A stretch of 64,000 nt of DNA from Halichondria panicea (taxonomy: Eukaryota > Porifera > Demospongiae > Suberitida > Halichondriidae). This document shows positions 28,970-40,000 of this stretch, in pieces; position 1 is the stretch's first letter; each line of letters starts with the position of its first letter. The translations under genes were made by a program, and so were the position numbers. The notes below the pieces were generated by a model that had not been told where the DNA came from, ran no database searches, and saw only the letters and a list, made by a program, of their open reading frames with translations. Where the stretch lies: the NCBI RefSeq assembly GCF_963675165.1, contig NC_087386.1:980931-1044930 (forward strand), written 5' to 3'.

Positions 28970-31539
28970 TTACTTCTAAATTTTCTGTCAATTTCATCCT
29001 CTGCTAACTGAGCGTTCCAAGCCTTCAGCTCCACCATGCTGTGAGCATTACATGCAATCGTCACCATAACGTACGGCAAATCCAGTCTTCTTCATTCCGA
29101 TATACATGTAGACAAAACTTTATCCCTGGAGGTGGAAGCCTTTTTGGCAGTGGTCTGATTCGTTCCAGCATCCCGTTTTCATTGATAGACGCATGAACAA
29201 GCAATGTTTTGGAGAAACTGTGAGCTGATGAACACTTTTTGATCACGAGATCTTTGTTCCAGGGATTTAATATAAGACAAACCTCACAGACCAAACCATA
29301 GAAAGGCAGCTGTTTTGCATAGGCTATAAATTAGATTATGGTAACTGTTAGCATGTGACGTCATTTTAAATAACTCACTAATCTTCCAGTCGCCCTCAGG
29401 ATCTACTAATTGAGCATTCCAGGCATCTTGCTCCGCTCTGCTGTGCAAGTGTCCCCATCAGGACAATACTTAGTCCTACCACCTTTCTTACATAGGTTAA
29501 ACCATGTCCCTGGGGATAACCTTATCGGCAGTGGTCTGATTCGTTCCAGCACCCCCTTATCATTAACTGCCGCATGCACAAGCAATACTGTGTTGGATTT
29601 GTGAGACGATGAACATTTTGTGGTCAGGAGTTTGGTGTTCTTGTGGTCGGCTTTAAGACAATGCTCACAGACCAAACCATATAATCGTGCTTTCCTTGCA
29701 ATGACTATAGGAAAACAAATAATGGCAATAATTATTCTAGCTCACTATATGCATCAGCACTGAAAAATGCTAATTTTAGAACTCACTTCCAGCCTCTGCT
29801 AACTGGGCATTCCAAGCCTTCAGCTCCACCCTGTTGTGAGCATACCTACAAGTATGCCCAAAAGAACAAAACCCATCTAGATACCTACATTGGATAAACC
29901 TTCTCCACAGTACTTTCGCTGCTTTCACACATGGTTTCGCTATAGTAAATGGACATATTTGGCTCGAACCACCCCAGGCATTGCTAACCTCCTTAATTAA
30001 GCCACTAGAAGAAACAATAAGGACAGTCTTTTTGCCAAAATTGACTGGACAGAATGCCTTTGGTGATCTGGAAAGACAGATAATGGCACTCCCAGCCCGC
30101 CATGGGGGACTTGGTATAGCAAACCCGTGTGAAACAAGCCCTGGTCAGTTCACGATGAGCATGTCAATCTCAGCACCACTAGTCAGCCTGATACTTGACC
30201 AATCCGATATATACGAACCTACAATGAAGCAAGAGCAAGCCAGACTGAGGAACAATGCCAAAAAATTCCGCCGACAGATGGAAGCCAGGACAGCAAGTGA
30301 GCTAAATGAAGAACTACCAAACAATTTGAAAAAAATGGTTGGAATATGCTCAGAGAAAGGTACCTCAAGCTGGATAACAGCGCTGCCTATTGCAGAGCAT
30401 GGTTTCATGCTACACAAGGGAGCCTTCAGAGATGCTCTTTGCCTCAGGTACGGCTGGCGGCCTCAGAACCTACCCTCTCACTGTGTCTGTGGACTTCACT
30501 TCACAGTAGAGCATGCACTCAGCTGCTCTAGGGGAGGATTTCCAACAATAAGACATAATGAAATACGCAACATCACAGCAAATCTTATGAGCGAAGTATG
30601 TCCAGATGTGGGTATTGAACCAACCTTACAGCCTGTGACGGAAGAGCAGTTCCAACTTAGGACAACCAACCGCGAGGATGGGGCTCGCCTTGATGTTGTG
30701 GCCCAGAACTTCTGGAGCAACGATAGACAGAGTGCATTTTTTGATGTCAGGGTCTTCAACCCGTACGCACCTACCTATCGCCGCTCCACCATGGCCCAGA
30801 GCTACAGAAGAAACGAGATGGAGAAGAAGAGAGCTTATGAACAGCGTGTAAGAGAAGTCGAACATGGATCGTTTACGCCTTTGGTTTTCTCTGCTGCTGG
30901 AGGTATGGGTCCGGCTGCAGATATTGTCTACAAGAAACTAGCTTCAATGCTGGCAGAGAAACAGGACAAAACATACAGCACAACTCTGAATTGGATGAGG
31001 TGTAGGCTAAATTTCTCCCTCATAAGATCAGAGATTATGTGCATCAGAGGCTCTAGGAAGTCATTCACCACCACCACACCATGGAAGGCCTTAGACACTG
31101 GCACTATTGACCTAGCAACTCAAGAAGGCCGGGTGCTATCGGTCTGAAACATGTGTTTTCACCCAGGAACTTTATAAAATTATGTCACATGTTTTTGTTG
31201 TTTTTTCTTGGTTTGTTTTTTTGTTTTGTCTTTTGTCTTTTGTCTTCTCACTTGCAATAAGTATTATATTATCAGGAAAAAAAAAATAAAATAAAAAAAA
31301 TAAAATAAAATAAACCTTCTCCCTGGAGGAAATATCTTTGGCAGTGGTCTGATTTGTTCCAGCATCTTTTTATCATAATTGATTGCAACACGTACCAGGT
31401 TTTCTACAGAGATTTCGTGATATGGATCCTGTGAGCACTTCGTGGTCAGGAGTTCGGTGTTCTTGGGGTTGGCTTCAAAACATTCTTTACAGACTAATAA
31501 ACCATACAAAGGAATTCGTTTGGAAATTCTTTTAGCCAT
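28970..31539 (-). pseudogene. Unit G: zinc-finger pseudogene with three modules, split by a retrotransposon
   Basis: Start ATG at 31539 (MAKRISKRIPLYGLLVCKEC). The first module's finger is cut after IFPPGRRF by the insertion at 29907-31309. It resumes at 29906 as FIQCRYLDGFCSFGHTCRYAH and continues to a donor-like site near 29786. A second module (about 29406-29675, LYGLVCEHCLKADHKNTKLL) has an altered finger (CPDGDTC, then no His). A third (about 28970-29320, [20 protein letters not shown]) is out of frame within its finger region. No linker, helicase or kinase exon follows before unit B. The gene was a multi-finger sibling of unit F and is now broken. Confidence 0.75.
29907..31309 (+). mobile_element. 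5'-truncated non-LTR retrotransposon inserted in unit G
   Basis: Flanked by a 13-bp target-site duplication, ATAAACCTTCTCC, at 29894-29906 and 31310-31322. The 3' end is an A-rich (AAATAAAA)n tail. One open frame runs from about 29915 to the stop at 31145-31147. It is the C-terminal part of a reverse-transcriptase polyprotein: LTGQNAFGDLERQIMALPAR, then HGGLGIANP; a Cys/His cluster CVCGLHFTVEHALSC; then REDGARLDVVAQNFW and AFFDVRVFNP, which resemble a restriction-like endonuclease fold. This terminal domain is common in animal LINE polyproteins. The RT catalytic core is missing. The long open frame suggests a recent insertion. Confidence 0.85.
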
Positions 31540-31700
31540 TACTGCTAGGAGTGCTAGCTCCTGAAATGGCCTTTCTTGTGGACTGTACTCCTATAGGACC
31601 AGCCCCTCCCTTTGTTTACTGCAAAACACTGCATGAAGCCCATTACGTAACTACTCTCTCTTGCGCATGCGCTGCACTAGCCACTTTTCTCTCTGACTGA
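31540..31700 (-). promoter_or_regulatory. Upstream region of unit G with shared motifs
   Basis: On the minus strand this holds GGGAGGGGCTGGT (about 31593-31606) and, further upstream, GCGCATGCGC next to a TTACGTAA palindrome (about 31644-31672). The same block lies upstream of unit F (34036-34107). TGCGCATGCGC matches the NRF-1 consensus and TTACGTAA a bZIP-type site; both readings are from established vertebrate motifs, so use in this organism is inferred. Confidence 0.5.
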
Positions 31701-31849
31701 CCCGTAGATCACAACCATATAGATTATAGACTGACCATAGATAGTAAGGGAAGCTCATACTGTGAACTTTAATATCTATGATAATATCTATGGTCAAAAC
31801 ACATAGAAGGAATGTGCAGAAATGCCTGCAAGCAGGTTGGTATAATTTA

Positions 31850-32285
31850 CCGACAGTTCTATGGCCACTCGTCACTATAATGTTTAAGACAACTCTACAT
31901 CTCACTTTGTGAGATCAAAACTGAAATATGCTGCCCCTGTTTGGGATCCACACCAAAAAATAAATTCTCACAAAATAGAAAAAGTACGAAAGTTTGCCCA
32001 AGAAGATTGTACCTGAAACTATCATACCTTTACCAGGTAATAAATGGTAACTTTAAATTCCCTGATCCACCGCTGGAAAGAAGAGTATGCCCTCTCAATC
32101 TAAGAAGCACAAAAATATACAGTTTGAAAAACCAATTTGCAGGACAAATGCATATGCGAACTCTTTTTTCCCAAAAGCAATATCTATATGGAATGAACTA
32201 CCACTGGAGCTGCAGGAAAGTACATCGATTTTGTCATTTAAGAAAAATGTACTCTGTCACTTGCATTAGTATAATATTAGTCTTT
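31850..32285 (+). mobile_element. Decayed 3' end of a CR1/L2-like LINE
   Basis: Pieces in different frames encode VRSKLKYAAPVWDPHQK, then SHKIEKVRKFAQ, then NAYANSFFPKAISIWNELPL and QESTSILSFKKN. These match the typical end of LINE reverse-transcriptase proteins (LEYAS-VWDP, then F-P-I-WN-LP, then LE-FK). At least two frame breaks. Probably old. Confidence 0.65.
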
Positions 32286-32499
32286 ATCTTTAATTTGTAC
32301 ACGCTATTGTAAGTACTATATACAGGGCACACATTAGGTTAGCATAATATGCTACTAGTGTATCCATGCATTTTGCAGAACTATTAATAACTTATCATGT
32401 TTGCCATAAATACTGCAATTTGATTGGATATAGGAAATGTTCTATCCAACGTACTAGTTAGAAGATCATGTACTTTCATGTAGCAAAGATTAGGTAACT

Positions 32500-32640
32500 A
32501 CAAACACACACCGATCATCCCCAGTTCTGATATTCACTCAGGGAGAGATACTAAAAGAAGGCCCCAATCTCATGCCAATGGTGTTGCCCGAGAAAGTTGA
32601 CCTACAAAAGTACATGATATTAGATTAGTGACTTTGTGGA
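32500..32640 (+). pseudogene. Possible cytochrome c exon-2 remnant
   Basis: CACTCAGGGAGAGAT followed by GAAGGCCCCAATCTC resembles the intron-exon 2 start of the cytochrome c gene at 42871-42905, including the splice acceptor and the EGPNL codons. After about 35 bp the similarity is weak and out of frame. Its position past the 3' end of unit F suggests it travelled with a block duplication. The gap between this and 32924 shows nothing else recognised. Confidence 0.4.
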
Positions 32641-32924
32641 CAGAGTTAAGCTGTGCTGTGCACGGTGCAACACATTTCAGTTTACAAGTCTCATTGAGTT
32701 CTTCGTAATAATATGGGCATCTGTCTTTTCATATTAACATAAGAATTAATCATAAATCGTATCACAAAAGAGAAATAAGTGAAGGCAGGATGATCTAGGA
32801 GAGAATGCACCAAGAATAATATATCATAGCTAGCTTCTTTCTACAGTACAGGAACCAAATGGTACTACTTATAAGCATCAGCAGGAGCTATCTGTTTAGT
32901 ACAACGTGGGAATGTAATGTTTCT

Positions 32925-33995
32925 TTAGACTTTCTTCTCATTTTTTGGAAACATATCCAAGTAGAGAGCCATTAAATCATGAGTTGTTAGTGTATCGGCA
33001 TTTGGATCACTTCCCCATAGAAATGGTGGGAACCACTTCTGGAGAACGGCTTGGTGTCTGAAAGGGCAAGCCTGTACGTGTCTTTTTGGTCGCCTTGTCT
33101 TTGTTCGCGTCACTTGTGCATATGAAACAGCAGTAGTGGGTGTCAATGTGGAGGGGGAGATGGGTCTAAAGGGAGGGATTTCATTTTGCGCAGAAACTTT
33201 TTTAAAACCGAATTTGAAGGCACCTGGATGGACGTACTATAAATATACTGATAGAACAGATAGAATGACTCACTTCTCCCCCCTTGCTTCATTAACTGAA
33301 AGTTCCAAGCCTCCTGCTCTGTCTTGCTGTGAGCAAGTGTACAATCAAATGCATCACAACCCCCAGCTCCATTCTTACATACGAGAAACTTGTTCCCTTT
33401 ACATTGCCCACTCCTTGAAAATGGTCTGATCTCCTCCAGACTCATCAACCTTCCCTCATAATTGATTGCCACGTATATCAGCACTACTGTGGTGGATTTG
33501 TGGGACGGCGAGCACTTTGTGATCAGGAGATCAGTGTTGCAGGGATCGGCATAAAAGCAATCCTCACAGACCCAACCATAGAAAGGCAAGCACCTTGTAT
33601 ACACTAGAAAAATAGTGTGATAACAATATATTTGGATTAAGAGATAACTCACTACCTCTCTTCCAGTCAACCTCAGGCCGACGTAACTGAGTATTCCAAA
33701 CCTTCTGCTCCAACCTGCTGTGAGCATAAGTACAACTGCCCCCTCGATTACATGACCCACGTGCATTCATACACATGGAAAACCTCTTCCCTGGGGATAA
33801 TCTCTTAGGTAGTGGTCTGATTCGTTCCAGCATCCCCTCATCATTGACTGCTACATGTATGAGTAATACAATGGTGCATTTTTGAGACTGTGAGCACTTT
33901 GTAGTCAGGAGTTTGATGTTCTTGTAGTCGGCTTCAAAACAATCCTTACAGACCAAACCAAAGAAAAGAGGTATTCTTAAGTCGCTTCTATCCAT
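32925..33995 (-). CDS. Unit F: short two-finger protein of the array family
   Basis: Start ATG at 33995 (MDRSDLRIPLFFGLVCKDC). Exon 1 (33653-33995) has the Cys-rich module and CCCH finger CMNARGSCNRGGSCTYAH. Exon 2 (33274-33603) repeats both ([37 protein letters not shown]). Exon 3 (about 32925-33146) resembles the start of unit A exon 2 (TPTTAVSYAQ versus [13 protein letters not shown]) and ends in a stop at 32925. That gives roughly 300 aa of fingers plus linker, without helicase or kinase. The open frames suggest a functional short paralogue, perhaps an RNA-binding partner or competitor of the full-length proteins; that is inference. Confidence 0.65.
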
Positions 33996-34474
33996 CTACA
34001 ATCAGAATGTATTAACGACTCCTTCAAAATTGTATGACCAGCCCCTCCCTCTATTTACCACAAACACTGTAGAAGCCCATTACGTAACTACTCTCCTGCG
34101 CATGCGCAATGCATGGGTTTTGTGAATGATGTTCTGGTCTCCGTCTGCAGAACACAGCAGAGTCAGTGCACACTGGAAGGTTACACCATAATGTACAGCT
34201 AGTGTGGGAGGTAATTGAACACAACAAATTGAGTCAAATGTTTTACTTTCTATACACCAGTCCTGTTTATCTATTGTTGGAGAATTATGAAGCATGTACG
34301 TAATGGAAGCATAAGAACTGATAGCTGTAGCAGTAACAAGGAGATAAAAACAGGGGATAATAAATGAACACAACACAACAATGTAGCTAGCTAGAGAGAT
34401 ATAATCTCTGAATAAAATACTTGACTTCCAATGACAATGGATAAATGAATTGAACACAAAAAACAATGTTCAGA
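33996..34474 (-). promoter_or_regulatory. Region between unit A stop and unit F start
   Basis: On the minus strand GGGAGGGGCTGGT lies at about 34036-34049, within 55 bp of the unit F start. GCGCATGCGC plus TTACGTAA lie at 34078-34107, in the same order and spacing as before unit G. The remaining sequence up to the unit A stop at 34475 shows nothing recognisable. Confidence 0.5.
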
Positions 34475-36611
34475 CTAGAATACAGGAATGTACTCTCTCT
34501 TGGACTTTCTCACTTTCTTCTCGAGACTCTGAAGAGTCTTGAGTGTCGTCATCTCCAGAGCTGTAGGCCTCTTGGTCGGGTCTGTCGCCAGTAGCAATCT
34601 CACAATGCTCACCACCTCGTTAGGTAGTCTCTCTGTGAACTGGGCAGGGAACTCGAGCTGGCTGCGCAGAGCTGTGAGCACCTGTGAGGGTGTGTGTGAG
34701 GTGTGAGTGTGTGTGAACAAAAGTGTGTGGGAGGTTTTAGATTTTAGTGTCATAAGCGTACACTGTAGTATGGAAAGGAATACCGAATTGGTGCAAATTT
34801 TCGTGTGAACTACCTTAGAATAGTGATTGCATTGATAATTTCGATGATGCTTTACAATACAAAAAATATGAATAATTATGTCAATCATACGAAAATAACC
34901 CACTATATGGTAGTCAGTAATCACACATACAGAAACTAAAGTTATTATTGCTCGTTTCGTACTAACCAACAAAAAGCAATCATGTACATGTGTCTGCATC
35001 AACGTACTTTGTATCTTTTCTCAGTCTTGAAGAAATAAAAGAACTCAAATAAGATGACCCCAAGAGCAAACATGTCCGACTCCTTGTCCCCTCTCCCCTC
35101 CATTGCCTGCTCTGGACTCTGGTACAGGAACGTCTCCGCTCCATCCGTCCCAAGACCTGTACAAGGGTTGGATTTTAGCAAACCATCTGAAAGAGCTCGT
35201 TCTAAGCTTCATAAATCATAAAATTGTTGGAATTCAGAACTCTATTAAAAAGCCGACTCTAGAATTCTAAAAATGTTGGGGACCAAGCGAAGACTACCAC
35301 ATAAGTACACACGTTCAATAATAATACATACTAACCTTCCTGTGACATCACCAGTCCATTTGTTGTGAGACCAAAGCCGCCAAGTTTGAGACGTCCATCA
35401 CCACGAGAGAAAAACACGTTTGACGGGTTCAGGTCTCGATGTACGAAGCCCTCCCCATGAATGTACACCAGTGCCTCCAAGATCTGTAGATAGTATAAAA
35501 GAGCAACTACTGAAAATCGTAATTATAGCAAAGTTAGGCTTCCTTTATCAGGGTTTGTAAAATGTAACAGGAATACATTTCCGGCTCAGGCAGTACCTAT
35601 AGGCAATGGATACGACACGAGTACCTCGATTAGGCTTGCTTGGTCATGTGCAAAATTCAACGTAAAAATCATTGTTGCATGTGACTAATTAGCCTAATCG
35701 GGGTACTCGTGTCTGACCTCCTCCTCTGGGTTATGGACATTCCATTCAGAGATGAATTGAGTCAGCAAATACGTTACGACAATAACAAAGAAGCAAATCT
35801 AACGATACCTGTTTGAAGAAGTCGAGTACTTGACTCTTCTTCCTACTCTTCTCCTCGCAGTGCTCTAGTAACCAGGTGTGGAGTGTGTCTGTCCTACAGA
35901 GCTCCGTGGGGATGAACAGGAACGTTGGGAGAGGGCCAGAGCTCTCACTGCACGAGAGCATATAGACACAATGAATGCTAATCTCCAAATATAATATCTT
36001 GAAGGTCCGAAATACGTAATTTCAGCATTATTTTTGTGATACAGAAAACCCATTATTTTTATAAGGCCTGAAGTGGACATGTTATAATTATTATTGCAGA
36101 AGAACAAACATGTGTGTACAGTACGATCGTATTATAGAGACTCACATAGAATGATTGCTCTTGAGCACTGACCACACCCATTTCTCGTCACACCCTTCAT
36201 TAGCTCTCTCCGTCCAGGGGGTGTGGTAGCGTACAATGTTGGGGTGGTTCTGCAGTGTCACCAACCCCTTCACTTCCCGTAGTACTGCCTCTTGCTCCTT
36301 AGGACTGTGAAATATTGAAAGTAATTTTTTAAAAGCAGGAAAACTACATGCACATGTACTCGTACTAACCTTGTGAAATTGTACTTGCAATGACACACTA
36401 AATATGCACAGTACATGATTGTACACTAGCTGGCCAGGAGTTTGGGGGGATTGTCCTACAATGGCTACTTACAGCAGGCAAAAACACACTGACTCACTTG
36501 TCAGAGAGTCTGAGTGCTCTCAGAGCGTAGTCCTCCTTGGCACGATACACATGGAACAACACACCGACACCACCACTGCCTATCAGGTTCTTCACTTCGT
36601 AGTCATCCAGT
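34475..36611 (-). other. Kinase-fold domain of unit A with inactivating substitutions
   Basis: The Gly-rich loop is [12 protein letters not shown]. The beta-3 strand reads DYALRALRL, with Arg where siblings have Lys (YALKIIRL). The catalytic loop is [11 protein letters not shown], with Asn for the usual Lys. The DFG motif is replaced by LKLGGFGL, so the Mg-binding Asp is Gly. The activation-loop end QSPEQAMEG, the [15 protein letters not shown] helix and the [12 protein letters not shown] tail are kept. The Ser/Thr-rich insert exon of the siblings is absent. The frame is fully open, so this looks like a selected pseudokinase rather than decay. Loss of phosphotransfer is inferred from established kinase residue rules. 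Confidence 0.8.
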
Positions 36612-36970
36612 CTACAGGGGAAGGAATGGATGGGTTAGTGTTTACAGAACACCAATACAAACACACCAATACAAACACATCACATCTCCTACGGAGCTCT
36701 GACATACACCTGTGGTACTACAAACCATTCTTTATGCTTACCTGCACTCAGGAGTGATATCTTTAGGTGTAGCAACAATGGCTCTCTATAAAAAAGAAAT
36801 AGTCAATTTTATGCGATTCACATTCCAGAAATTGTTCGTACCTTTGATGTGCTGTCTGAAGCCAATGAAACAGATTGTTCAATCATGTCACCTGTAACGT
36901 AATACATAGTGAATAAATTAATATCACACGCACGCACACACACACACGCACGCGCGCGCACACACACACA

Positions 36971-37049
<79 letters not shown>

Positions 37050-40000
37050 AGAGCTGTAACTCACCTTGTGGAGGTGGTGTGGGCGTCCTTCTATGAGTAT
37101 CATTGCTAATAGAGCCTGTAAAACAAATCGAATCAGAGCCGACCGCTGCAAACACACCTCGATGATCAAGTCTTGTCTCCATTCCATTCAGGTGACCATC
37201 TGTCAATTCCCGAACCGGGGACACTCTCATCTCCCCTCCGCTCCACACACCAGACGAGGGGGGCGTGAAATTAAAAATAGCCACAACTTCGCTATCGGTG
37301 TCTGAGTACAAACGTTGTTTTCGTTTTCTCTGAGATGTTACATTTTGTCCGTTTTCATTTGTTGACGAGGCATTGTTTGCTTGAGGCGAGCGCAACATCG
37401 GTGGTGTTTTCATTACAGAACTATACGACTGGTGAGAAGGCGGTGGTTGCTGAGGAGGTGCGGCTTCTTGGTTTAGTTTACTCTCTGAGTGACCTTGTGG
37501 TACAGCTGCTGGCAGTGAGCGGACTGAAACAGGTTGAGCAGGATGATTGCTTCGTAGAACAACACTCACCGACTGTACTGGTTGAGAAGGATGATCGCTT
37601 CGTGGAACAACACTCACCGACTGTACTGGTTGAGAAGGATGATCGCTTTGTGGAACAACACTCACTGACTGTACTGGTTCAGAAGGATGATCGCTTCGTG
37701 GAACAACACTCCCCAACTGTACTGGTTGAGCAGGACAATCGCTTCGTGGACTATCCATTTGAGAGGCCGGTGGATGGAGTTCCTCGCCATGGAGATATTG
37801 AGATACGGTAGGTACTGTCGGTGTAGACGGCAATTGCTCTGAATAAACCGTTGTCATTGGCTGTGTTAGCTGAGAAGAAGCTGCCATTTTATAGACCTGA
37901 GCTGGTGCTTGTGAGGAATGCTGTTGGCTTGGTGTAGAGCTTCCAAAAAGGGCTGGAAATAATCGTTGTATTTCGTCCAGATCTTGATTGCTTTGCTGCA
38001 TTGGAGGTGCACTGTTCGGTGTACTAGGAACAACTTGAGTGAAAGCTGTCGACTGTTGATTTTGAAAGCTGTGCCCAATCTGAGTGGTTTGAGATATCTG
38101 AGAAGGAGGGGCAGATTGAGGATAGTGCTCTACTTGGTTTTCATATATGGAGGGCGTGGGCGGATTATGCACTCTATTCGTTGGTGTAGTGGCTGGTGGC
38201 GAAACTAGTAGAGGGAAATCATCTTCATTGGGCATACCAGCAGCTTCACTATCAGAGGTAGAGTCCTCTTCATGTGTACGTTCAAGCACAAGTGCTCTGA
38301 GCTTCGACTTAATAGATTTCGCTTTCTTTTTGGTCACGTTTAAAGATGGAGGGATAAAAAAAGAACCGTGCTCGAGACATCTCTTGAGATAGTTACTCCA
38401 AACTTTTCCTTTCTTTCCGTATTTCTCCATCATGGTTTGCTCCGTCTTGAGTAGTAGGAAAGGGTTACCAATGGCAACAACGAGTGATTGGGCTCGAGTG
38501 AGAGCTGTGTTGAATATGTGTCTATCGCAGAGGCTCTTAGTGGGGTTACAGGTTGAGGCATCAGAGTGGGTCGGCTCAGAGGTGCTTAGGAACAGAGCTC
38601 GGAACTCCCTACCTGTAAGGGAAATCAATTGTCTCAACTTGTGGAATCTACATAGATAGTAGACATTCCGAGAAGCTACATTGCAAACGTTTTTTTTTGT
38701 AGGGCTTTAAGTAAAGGTATGCAGTTTTATAATGAGAATCAATTATCTAAGCATTAGCGGGGTATAAATATTGACATGAACAGCATAACTACGTGTATCA
38801 CAGTTACCTTGCATGTCATACGTGGGTAGTCTCCGTACAGTCTTCAGTTTGCCAGACAATCTTTTCTCAAAAATCAGTTGGTTGGCTGTCGTTAGCTACA
38901 TAGAGAGAATGGTGTCCGCGAGTTAAAATTAACAACAAATACACTTGTAACTCATTCGGTAGTTGCGTGACAATTTCCAATTCTAATTTTTTCGTTTTCT
39001 TTGGGTATAACAACCACTCTAAATGCCAACAAATAACATTTTATACCACGTACCCCTCCAAAATTATTCTATTCTCACACACATAAAGTAATAGTTTACA
39101 CACACTTTCTAACCTGTGGTCTTGATGGACTCATGATGCAAGCTTGAGAGAGGTCCACAGGCCCCCAGCTAGCGGTAGGCCAACTCTTGGCAAACTTGTT
39201 CACCTCATCCAGCAGGATACTCGCCTCAGCTTCATTCACATTGTCGTCCACTTGCGTAATATCCTGATCTATATTGGAGCACACAAACACGAGGGGGTAG
39301 GGGTACAGGGGGTGTAGAGATGGGGGGTCACGATCAGACGGTGATATCAGGGGGGTATCGTAAAATAGGGACGACGGGAGCTCAAATATGTCCGGATGAG
39401 ATCGATAGTTGGTTACAAGCGTGGAGATGTAGGATTCTTGTCGGAGTCGCTTGTACGAGAAATGTAGTCGCTCTAGTAACGAAGTAGCAAGACCACACGA
39501 TGATGGGACCTCTCCAAACACAAGCATCGCTGGACCAACCTGTAGGGGGAAAGAAAGGAAGTACAGTAGTTAAAAATGCAGTAGTACAAATAAATCCAAC
39601 TATGGTAAGGTAAGGGAGTCTTGTGTTTTAACATTTCACATCCGGTAAATTTAGATTGCTTTGGTCACATTAATACTGACATGTACTACGGATCAGGCAA
39701 AGGTCATCACACCTACCATACCTGATGCTGATCTCCAGCGATCACAATCTTGGTCGTATCAGGATTAGCCAGAGAGAGGGGGGCAATAGCCTCAGGCTCC
39801 CGCATCTGGGCCCCCTCATCAATCAGAATATGAGTGAAGAATCGATCACCAAGATCTCTAACCAGCTCACGTACCATCATGCATGTTGACATCACAAGAT
39901 GATTTTGTTGCACGTTGAGAAATCTTTGGTAAGAAAGAAAGCTTTGAATCGTTTTGTAGACATTCTTTTCTTCTGTCCCGATATGCTTGAAGCCACGATC

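Noticed and set aside
36818-37187. Frames of repeated Val-Cys or His-Thr
   Set aside because: Translations of the CA/GT microsatellite in a unit A intron.
37335-37811. Plus-strand frame with repeated [16 protein letters not shown]
   Set aside because: Antisense reading of the 48-bp coding repeat in the unit A linker, which is on the minus strand.
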